In this document: piece after piece, positions 57,776 through 64,000 of the stretch
Layout: each line of letters starts with the position of its first letter
How positions within the stretch are numbered: position 1 is the first letter of the stretch
Assembly (NCBI RefSeq): GCF_003387475.1
Contig: NZ_QUNO01000004.1
Span: 606,176-670,175, forward strand
Length of the DNA stretch: 64,000 bases
Direction of reading: 5' to 3'
Source: Kutzneria buriramensis
GTDB taxonomy: Bacteria; Actinomycetota; Actinomycetes; Mycobacteriales; Pseudonocardiaceae
Notes under the pieces: model-generated
What the model was told of the DNA's origin: nothing
Databases searched by the model: none
What the model saw: the letters and a program-made list of their open reading frames with translations, nothing else
Position numbers and translations under genes: made by a program

Positions 57776-57793
57776 TTCGTCAGAAAATGTCGA

Positions 57794-58780
57794 TCAGCTG
57801 TTCTGTGCCGACGGCGGCAGCATCGACTGGACGTCCAGGCGGTTCTGGAGCACGCCGGAGGTCTCCATCATGTCGGCGACGCGCTGCAAGCGGACCGCGT
57901 TGAGCGTGCTGGGGAAGGTGCCGACGGAGATCAGGTCGGCGGTGCTGGCGTCGATGCCGGCGTACTCCTTCAGCACGCCCTGCACCTGGAGCCGGTCCGA
58001 GGCCTGCTCCTGAGCCTGCTGCAACGCCTTGCGGAACGCCGTCATGGTGTTCGTGTTGGCGTCGGCGAACTTCTTGGCCGAGGCGTACCCGGTCATCGGG
58101 AACTCCTGGGTGGCGCCGCGGGCGGCGTCGGTCACGACGGTCGCGCCCAGGTTCTGCTCGGCCTTGGTGATGAACGGCTCGATCATCCACGCCGCGTCCA
58201 CGGTGCGGTTCTGGAGCGCGGTGGACATGTCGGCGAACGACATCGTCTGGAAGGCGATCTTGTTCTGCGACACGCCCGCGGTGTCCAGCACCGACTTCGT
58301 CGCCAGCTCGCCCAGGTCGTCCGGAGCGTTCACGGCGACGCGCGGCGTCTGCTTGGCGGTCGGCGAGTTGTAGTTCAGCGACGGCAGCGTGACCAGCGCC
58401 ATCGTGTTGGTGCCGGCCTGGTAGGCCTCGCCCTGCAACTCCAGCTGCGCGCCGCCGGCCTCGGCCTTGAAGAACGCGACGTGGGTGGCGAACGCGACGT
58501 CCAGCTGCCCGTTGGCCAGCTGCTGGATCGCCTCCTGGTCGCTGTTCTCCTGCACCAGTTCGATCTTCAGGCCGGCGTTGCTGAACAGCCCGCTCTTCAC
58601 CGCCATGTACAGCGGGGCCACGTCGACCTGGGGCTCGTAACCGACCCGTAGCGTCGGGTGCTCCAGGTTCGGTGTGGACGATCCGGATCCGGGCAGCATG
58701 CTGCACCCGGCCGCGGAAGCGACCAGACCCAGCGCGCCGACGAGCGCCACAGCGGTCCGTCGTACCGCTCCGATGGCCAT
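57794..58780 (-). CDS. ABC transporter substrate-binding lipoprotein (SsuA/NMT1-like)
   Basis: The 328-residue lipoprotein starts at ATG 58780 with a signal peptide and lipobox SAAGC. The body LRVGYEPQVDVAPLYMAVKSGLFSNAGLKIELVQENSDQEAIQQLANGQLDVAFATHVAFF is typical of the NMT1/SsuA (sulfonate, nitrate, HMP) binding family, and MSFADMSTALQNRTVDAAWMIEPFI agrees. No permease or ATPase gene is adjacent within the window, so the ligand cannot be fixed. Thiamine-precursor or sulfonate uptake are possible. Confidence 0.87.
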   Translation of the reverse strand: MAIGAVRRTAVALVGALGLVASAAGCSMLPGSGSSTPNLEHPTLRVGYEPQVDVAPLYMAVKSGLFSNAGLKIELVQENSDQEAIQQLANGQLDVAFATHVAFFKAEAGGAQLELQGEAYQAGTNTMALVTLPSLNYNSPTAKQTPRVAVNAPDDLGELATKSVLDTAGVSQNKIAFQTMSFADMSTALQNRTVDAAWMIEPFITKAEQNLGATVVTDAARGATQEFPMTGYASAKKFADANTNTMTAFRKALQQAQEQASDRLQVQGVLKEYAGIDASTADLISVGTFPSTLNAVRLQRVADMMETSGVLQNRLDVQSMLPPSAQNS

Positions 58781-59218
58781 GCGCACCTCATTAATTTGAT
58801 CTACGGGCCCCCCAACCGGGCCGCTGGCATCAAACCACGATCGATACCAACATGCGGGGATGGTAGCCACCCGGACGTATGAAGGCATCCCCCGCGGCGG
58901 ATACGGTGAGTGCATCTGGAGTCTTCCCGTCCGAGGTATCCACCACTACGCTCATTGGGCTAGTGGACGTGGTCGGCGCGGACCACAGAACAACTGCTTG
59001 GCGGGGCCGTCTGGCATTGCGCCCCGTGGTTGTGCTGCAATTCGGCCCACTTCGGAACCAAGCTCGGTCCGGGGAGGGACCGAGACACTGCTGCTGGAAT
59101 GAGGAAGCCCAGGGTGGCCCGTCGAGACAAAGGCCCCGGCCGACCAGGCCAAGCTGGTCCGGCGCGTTCGGGTGGCCCCGAAAAGGGTGAAGGACTGGCT
59201 GCGCAGCGTGATGTGGAC
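58781..59218. other. 438-bp divergent region between binding protein and conservon
   Basis: No gene is supported; short frames here lack coding character. It should hold promoters of both flanking transcripts. If cvnA starts at ATG 59099, the last 120 bp are coding. Confidence 0.5.
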
Positions 59219-62200
59219 GTGAGCGAAGAAACCGCACATAACGGACCTAGCGTCGATGTCGGATCCGACATCGACCGCAGCGCCGAGGGCACCGGCTCGC
59301 GGTGGCGGCTACAGAACTGGCGACTGCGTACCAAACTGCTGGTCGTCCTCTTGATCCCGACGATCCTCGCGCTGATCCTCGGCGGCATCCGGGTGAGCGC
59401 CGACGTGTCCAACCTCACCGACGCGCAGCGGCTGGCCAAGCAGGTTCAGCTGGAGAGCTCGGTCGCGGAACTGGTCCAGCAGCTCCAGCGCGAGCGCGAC
59501 CTGACCGCGCAGTACGTCGCGGCCAACCGCAGCGGCGACAAGGTGAACCTGGACCGCGAGCGGGACCGGGTGGTGCAGGACGTCAACGCGTTCCGCAACC
59601 TGGTCGACACGCTCGGTCCCGGCCTGTCGCCGGACGTCGAGCAGCGCTTCCGCACCGCCGCCGACCAGTTGTCCCGCCTGACCAACCTGCGCAAGGCCGC
59701 GCAGGACACGCAGTACCCGGCCAGCGCCGTGTTCAACTCCTACAGCGACTCCATCCAGAACCTGCTGGACCTGGGTGAGCAGGCCATCTCCACGATCTCC
59801 GACCCGGGCCTGGTCAAGCTGCAGCTCGCGGTGAACGCGGTGGCCCGCGCCAAGGAGCAGGACTCCCGCAAGCGCGGCATCCTGCTCCAGGTCTTCCAGA
59901 ACAAGGGCTTCCAGCAGGACCAGCTGCGCGCGCTGCTGGCCGCGGACGCCGAGCTCAGCGCGGCCAAGAACGACTTTGCCAAGTCGGCGACGCCCGACCA
60001 GCAGCGGATCTTCGACGACACGGTCACCGGCCTGATCGTCGACGACGCCAACAAGCTGGAGGAGTCGGCGCTGATCCGCGGTTCCACCAACGCGGACCTG
60101 AACGGCCTGACCACGACCCAGTGGGACATCGACTCCACGCTGACGGTCAACCTGACCAACCAGGTCCAGCAGGCCCTGTTGCAGCAGCTCCAGCAGCAGA
60201 CCAACGACCTGGCGAACGCCTCGCAGGACTCTGCGATCCGCAACTCCGCGCTGGTCCTCGGCGCGCTGCTGCTGGCGCTGGTGACGGCCCTGTTCGTGGC
60301 CCGCTCGCTGCTGCGCCCGCTGCGGGTGCTGCGGCGCACCGCGCTGGACATCGCCGACCACCGGCTGCCGGAGGAAGTGCAGCGCATCCTCACCGACCCG
60401 AACCCGGCCGAGGCGGCCCGGGAAGTGGTCGAGCCCGTCCCGATCCACACCAAGGAAGAGGTCGGCCAGCTGGCCCGGGCCTTCGACGCGGTGCACGGCG
60501 AGGCGGTCCGGATGGCGGCCCAGCAGGCCCTCCTGCGGGACAACGTCAACGCCATGTTCGTCAACCTGTCCCGTCGCTCGCAGGCCCTGGTCGAACGCCA
60601 GCTGGGCCTGATCGACCGGTTGGAGCAGGACGAGCAGGACCCGGACCAGCTGGCTAACCTCTTCGAGCTGGACCACCTGGCCACCCGTATGCGGCGCAAC
60701 TCGGAGAACCTGCTGGTTCTCTCGGGCACCGACCTGGGCCGCCGGCTGACCCGGCCGGTCCCGGCCGGCGACGTCGTCGGCGCCGCGGTGTCCGAGGTCG
60801 AGCAGTACGCCCGCATCCAGGTCGCGCCGACGCCGGAGCTGACCGTGCAGGGCCGGGCCGTCAACGACCTCGTGCACCTGATCGCCGAGCTGCTGGACAA
60901 CGCGACCGCGTTCTCCGACCCGAACACCAAGGTCACCGTGCGCACCGCCAAGACCCGGCGGGGCGAGCTGGCCATCGAGATCCACGACCGCGGCGTGGGC
61001 ATGTCGGCCGCGGACGTGGAGGAGACCAACCAGCGGCTGGCCGACCCGCCCGAGGTCGACGTCGCGGTGTCCCGGCGCATGGGCCTGTACGTGGTCGCGC
61101 GGCTGGCCAAGCGGCACGACATCAAGGTCCGGCTGCGCGGCAACGAGGACATCGAGGGCGGCATGACCGCGCTCGTGGTGGTGCCGGCCTCGCTGGTGCT
61201 CGCCCCCGGGGCCGAGGTCAACACGCCCCCGTCGGGCACCGAGCGGCCCATGGCCACGCCCGGCGGCGGCATCGCCAACGCCTTCGGCATGGCCCGCCGC
61301 CAGGCCGCGCCGTTCGAGGAGCCGCCGGCGCCGGAGCCGGTGGGCGACCCCGGCATGCCGGTGCAGTTCGTGTCCAGCGCGGGCAGCCCGGAGCTGGGCG
61401 TCACCGGCGTGCCGCGCTGGTCGCCGGGCGCGCCGCAGGCGCCGGCCCCGCAGCCGCAGGAGAGCACCGCCACCTGGTTCCCGTCGCTGGAGGACTCCGC
61501 CGCCGGCCAGCCGGTGGACATGTTCGCCGGCTTCCAGGAGATGCCCCAGGAGCAGGTCACCCGCGGCTCGACCAACGGCAGCCTGAACGGCCACGCCGCG
61601 CCGCCGGCCGCCGTGCCGGCGCCGGCCCAGCCGGAGGCCAACCCGTTCCCGTCGCGTGATCTGGATCACGAACTGGACGCGCCGACCGAGCGGCTGCCGA
61701 TCTACGAGGCCGTCCTGTCGCAGTGGTTCCAGGCCGTCGAGGAGGAGACGCCCGACCTGGAGGGCCCGTTCGGCGTGCCGGCCCAGGCCGGCGCCAGCGC
61801 CGACGACCTGCCCGCCGGTCCGGCCACCGCCACCATGTCCATGCCGCTGCCCGAGGTGCCCGACCAGCCGGTCGCCGAGCCGCGGATCGAGCCGGAGCAG
61901 GTCACGCAGGCCCTCGAGCGGCCCGTGCCCACGCCCGAGCCGGTCGCCGAGCCCGAACCGGCCGAGCCGCCGGCCGCCGCCGCGCAGCAGTCGACCGCGT
62001 CCCTGCCGCTGCCCAAGCGCACCCCGCGCTCGAGCACGCCGGCGCCGGCCGCGGCCACCGAGTCCGAACCCGCCCGCCAGCAGCAGCCGGAGACCCCGGC
62101 GGCCCGCAACGGTTCGGCCCCGCTGCCCACCAGACCGGCCCGCCCGGCAGCGGCCAGGAGTAACGAATGGACATCACCTGGCGACGAAGGATGGCAGGCT

Positions 62201-62479
62201 GCTGAATCCTTGCTGAGCCAGGCGCCTGACGCGCAGACCCAGGCCGGGCTGCCGAAACGGGTGCCGAAGGCGCACCTCATCCCGGGTTCGGCCGCACCGA
62301 AGAACCCGGCCGCGGCGGCCACCAGGTCCCCGGCCGCGCCGCGGTCGGCTGACTCGGTGCGGGGTCGCATGTCAAGCTTCCAGCAGGGCGTGCGCCGTGG
62401 CCGGCACGCTTTGATAGACGCCTACTCTGGTGATGCGTCCACATCGCCGCAGAGCAGTGAAGACGAGGAGCAGGAGTGA
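59219..62479 (+). CDS. Conservon sensor protein CvnA (nitrate-sensing-type domain, HATPase)
   Basis: The protein of about 1,086 residues has TM1 (about 40-58), a long extracellular helical sensing domain of NIT type (about 60-340, with [14 protein letters not shown]), TM2 (about 341-362), a HAMP segment, a dimerisation region and a HATPase domain with [20 protein letters not shown] and [10 protein letters not shown]. The last 425 residues are Pro/Ala-rich and disordered. CvnA proteins are unorthodox histidine kinases forming membrane complexes with CvnB-D. GTG 59219 is chosen because the short N-terminus before WRLRTKL is usual; ATG 59099 would add 40 residues. The stop overlaps cvnB as GTGA. 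Confidence 0.88.
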   Translation: MSEETAHNGPSVDVGSDIDRSAEGTGSRWRLQNWRLRTKLLVVLLIPTILALILGGIRVSADVSNLTDAQRLAKQVQLESSVAELVQQLQRERDLTAQYVAANRSGDKVNLDRERDRVVQDVNAFRNLVDTLGPGLSPDVEQRFRTAADQLSRLTNLRKAAQDTQYPASAVFNSYSDSIQNLLDLGEQAISTISDPGLVKLQLAVNAVARAKEQDSRKRGILLQVFQNKGFQQDQLRALLAADAELSAAKNDFAKSATPDQQRIFDDTVTGLIVDDANKLEESALIRGSTNADLNGLTTTQWDIDSTLTVNLTNQVQQALLQQLQQQTNDLANASQDSAIRNSALVLGALLLALVTALFVARSLLRPLRVLRRTALDIADHRLPEEVQRILTDPNPAEAAREVVEPVPIHTKEEVGQLARAFDAVHGEAVRMAAQQALLRDNVNAMFVNLSRRSQALVERQLGLIDRLEQDEQDPDQLANLFELDHLATRMRRNSENLLVLSGTDLGRRLTRPVPAGDVVGAAVSEVEQYARIQVAPTPELTVQGRAVNDLVHLIAELLDNATAFSDPNTKVTVRTAKTRRGELAIEIHDRGVGMSAADVEETNQRLADPPEVDVAVSRRMGLYVVARLAKRHDIKVRLRGNEDIEGGMTALVVVPASLVLAPGAEVNTPPSGTERPMATPGGGIANAFGMARRQAAPFEEPPAPEPVGDPGMPVQFVSSAGSPELGVTGVPRWSPGAPQAPAPQPQESTATWFPSLEDSAAGQPVDMFAGFQEMPQEQVTRGSTNGSLNGHAAPPAAVPAPAQPEANPFPSRDLDHELDAPTERLPIYEAVLSQWFQAVEEETPDLEGPFGVPAQAGASADDLPAGPATATMSMPLPEVPDQPVAEPRIEPEQVTQALERPVPTPEPVAEPEPAEPPAAAAQQSTASLPLPKRTPRSSTPAPAAATESEPARQQQPETPAARNGSAPLPTRPARPAAARSNEWTSPGDEGWQAAESLLSQAPDAQTQAGLPKRVPKAHLIPGSAAPKNPAAAATRSPAAPRSADSVRGRMSSFQQGVRRGRHALIDAYSGDASTSPQSSEDEEQE

Positions 62480-62901
62480 CTACCGCGTCTGTACAGCAGC
62501 CGGGCAGCTTCAGCTGGCTGATCACCGACTTCGTCCGCCGGGTCCCCGGCGTGGCGCACGCCGTCGTCGTCTCCGCCGACGGTCTCCTGCTGGCCGGCTC
62601 GCACGGCCTGCCGAGGGACCGTGCGGAGCAGCTGTCGGCCGTGTCGTCCGGGCTGATCAGCCTGACTCAGGGCGCCGCGCGCTGTTTCGAGGGCGGCTCG
62701 GTCAACCAGACCGTGGTGGAGATGGAGCGGGGGTACCTGTTCCTGATGTCCATCAGCGACGGCTCGTGCCTCTCCGTCCTCGCCGCGCCCAACTGTGACA
62801 TCGGGCTCGTCGCCTACGAGATGACCCTTCTGGTCGAGCGGGTGGGCCAGCAGCTGACGCCGGAACTACGGGCGCAGCTGCAAGGCGTGGTCCGCAGATA
62901 G
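62476..62901 (+). CDS. Conservon roadblock/LC7 protein CvnB
   Basis: The 141-residue protein has the Roadblock/LC7 fold ([55 protein letters not shown]...[24 protein letters not shown]). In conservons it binds the CvnD GTPase, similar to MglB-MglA pairs. GTG 62476 overlaps the cvnA stop. Confidence 0.95.
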   Translation: MTTASVQQPGSFSWLITDFVRRVPGVAHAVVVSADGLLLAGSHGLPRDRAEQLSAVSSGLISLTQGAARCFEGGSVNQTVVEMERGYLFLMSISDGSCLSVLAAPNCDIGLVAYEMTLLVERVGQQLTPELRAQLQGVVRR

Positions 62902-62920
62902 GCCCGGGTGGGGGTGAGAC

Positions 62921-63892
62921 GTGATGGCCAAGGGTTCTGGCGTACCCGGCGGCCGGTTCGGTAAGAAGTTCGACTACCAGGCCTGGGCCGCCGAGGGCTT
63001 CAGCTTCTCCGATCCCGATTCGGAGGGGTCCTCGGACGCCGAGGACGACGCGCACTACGAGCTGGATGAGGTGCTGGATGATCCGCCACGACACCAGCTG
63101 CACGACGCACCCCGACAACAGCCCGGTGGCCGTGCCTTCGGCACGACGGGACGAGGTCTAGGCGACATGGCAGCGCACGGTCTAGACGACCCGCCCCAGC
63201 ACGGCCTGGACGAAGTGCCCAACCGGTTCGACATCGACGGGTACGGCAACGGCCTGTTCGGCGGGCCCGGCGCCGACCTGTTCGGCGAGCACGGCTTCGT
63301 CGAGGGTCCGCCGCGCAGCCGGGGGGCCTACGGCCTGCCGGAGGAGATGCCCGGCGGGGGCGCGTTCGGCTTCGCCGACGAGCGTCCCGGCGAGCGCAGC
63401 GCCCCCGGCTACCGTGGTGGACCGCCCTCGGGCCCCATCTCGGACCCGATGTCCGGCCCGCTCTACGATGCCGACGGCTACGAGGTGCACTTCGTGCAGC
63501 CGCCGGATCCGGAACCCGAACCGGACCCGGCGCAGAACGAGCCCGTGGTCGAGACCGGATCGCTGGTCCGTCCCTACACCAGGACCGGCGGCCGGACGAG
63601 GCCCGATTACGACCTGGCGATCGAGGCGCTGGTGTCCACCAGCGACCACGGCCGCGACAGGGATGCCGCAGTGACCGCCGAGCACCGGTCAATCTGCGGC
63701 TTGTGCGTTGAGACCCGCTCGGTCGCGGAGATCGCGGCGCACCTGCGGCTGCCCCTCGGGGTGGTCCGGGTGCTCATCGGTGACATGGCCAGCATGGGTC
63801 TAGTCCTGATTCACCAAAGCGGCCTGGTCGTGGGGGACAGGCCGTCCATTGAATTCCTGGAGAGGGTGCTCAGTGGGCTCCGCAGGCTCTAG
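62921..63892 (+). CDS. Conservon DUF742 protein CvnC with long N-terminal extension
   Basis: Of 323 residues only the last 125 form the DUF742 domain (SLVRPYTRTGGRTRPDYDLAIEALVST, EHRSICGLCVETRSVAEIAAHLRLPLGVVRVLIGDMASMGLVLIH), a winged-helix-like fold. The first 195 residues are an acidic, Asp/Pro/Gly-rich, probably disordered extension containing repeats such as HGLDDPPQHGLDEVP. Most CvnC proteins are about 110-200 residues. Starts GTG 62921 or ATG 62924. Its last 20 bp overlap cvnD. Confidence 0.92.
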   Translation: MMAKGSGVPGGRFGKKFDYQAWAAEGFSFSDPDSEGSSDAEDDAHYELDEVLDDPPRHQLHDAPRQQPGGRAFGTTGRGLGDMAAHGLDDPPQHGLDEVPNRFDIDGYGNGLFGGPGADLFGEHGFVEGPPRSRGAYGLPEEMPGGGAFGFADERPGERSAPGYRGGPPSGPISDPMSGPLYDADGYEVHFVQPPDPEPEPDPAQNEPVVETGSLVRPYTRTGGRTRPDYDLAIEALVSTSDHGRDRDAAVTAEHRSICGLCVETRSVAEIAAHLRLPLGVVRVLIGDMASMGLVLIHQSGLVVGDRPSIEFLERVLSGLRRL

Positions 63893-64000
63893 TCCCCAGG
63901 TCGCGCGGCAGGCGACGACGTCGGCGAAGATCGTGGTCGCCGGTGGGTTCGGTGTCGGGAAGACGACGTTCGTGGGGTCGGTGTCCGAGATCGTGCCGTT
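63873..64000 (+). CDS. Conservon GTPase CvnD, 3' end outside window
   Basis: GTG 63873 opens a frame that runs off the window and gives about 42 residues, including the P-loop VVAGGFGVGKTTFVGSVSEI. This is the start of the small Ras-like GTPase of the conservon, typically about 190 residues. It overlaps cvnC by 20 bp, so the four cvn genes are translationally coupled. Confidence 0.93.
   Translation, partial: MGSAGSSPQVARQATTSAKIVVAGGFGVGKTTFVGSVSEIVP

Noticed and set aside
58879..59190. 103-codon frame before cvnA
   Set aside because: No coding character or ribosome-binding site; the translation has no conserved features and overlaps the possible cvnA leader.
63180..63194. CGGTCTAGACGA inside cvnC as a DasR site
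   Set aside because: It has two mismatches outside the centre, lies within a coding repeat region and has no relation to amino-sugar genes.

Overview
The window is high-GC DNA with many GTG and TTG starts and dense, often overlapping genes. It carries actinobacterial marker families: a conservon (cvn operon), a DUF3263 protein, a DasR/das locus, a GroEL2-type chaperonin under CIRCE, a Pup-era style AAA ATPase next to pssA/psd, and an XPB helicase. The stretch thiE / thiO-S-G / thiD-thiC / def / DUF3263 / LytR_C (VirR-like) / AAA ATPase-pssA-psd-moeA / groEL matches in order and strand the Mycobacterium tuberculosis Rv0414c-Rv0440 segment, with other genes inserted. Together these suggest a chromosomal core segment of a mycelial actinomycete of the Pseudonocardiaceae type; the genus cannot be fixed from the sequence alone.

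Layout. 1-1.2 kb: end of a lactonase-like amidohydrolase and a FadR-type regulator. 1.4-7.9 kb: an amino-sugar locus with nagA, an operon dasA-dasB-dasC-SIS isomerase/deaminase, and the divergent regulator dasR, with DasR-type operators at 1393-1404 and in tandem at 6992-7018. 7.9-13.7 kb: an IlvD/Edd dehydratase, a 14-TM efflux pump, a Thr/Ser-rich membrane protein and a secreted S1 protease. 14-21.4 kb: thiamine genes with two TPP riboswitches (before thiO and before thiC), interrupted by MarR/oxidoreductase/HxlR genes. 21.5-24.1 kb: a zinc-ribbon protein, an aldo/keto reductase and an internally shortened GT1 glycosyltransferase. 24.2-35.3 kb: the syntenic core. 35.5-40.2 kb: a same-strand cluster of a Gly-Ile-Pro-Gln-Ala-Glu repeat protein, a sigma factor, a small helical/beta-sandwich protein and a TPR-CHAT protease. 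40.8-43.2 kb: a CutC-family protein and a GH20 hexosaminidase, returning to the DasR regulon. 43.3-46.4 kb: MFS, GGDEF and PspC proteins. 46.5-54.2 kb: an aerobic CO-dehydrogenase-like molybdenum hydroxylase cluster (AAA, VWA, XdhC, S, L, M, G). 54.3-58.8 kb: an RHH/PIN-like pair, XPB helicase, an LppU-like protein and an ABC solute-binding lipoprotein. 59.2-64 kb: a conservon, cut off in its GTPase.

Functional picture. The das/nag genes at 1.4-7.9 kb and cutC-hexosaminidase at 40.8-43.2 kb probably form one regulon for degrading chitin- or peptidoglycan-derived amino sugars. Several operators touch or overlap start codons. The most unusual part is 35.5-40.2 kb. A predicted caspase-like CHAT protease is encoded with a sigma factor and a small candidate inhibitor/adaptor. 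Upstream lies a short protein with nine GIPQ(A/S)E repeats and a strongly folded 5' region. The layout recalls the Csx29-Csx30-sigma module of type III-E CRISPR systems, but no CRISPR is present; I propose it as a protease-controlled sigma switch. Further patterns are four convergent gene pairs whose stop codons share the same CTAG, two copies of a long palindromic element between convergent genes, and three nested intergenic hairpins with a shared GC-rich tail.
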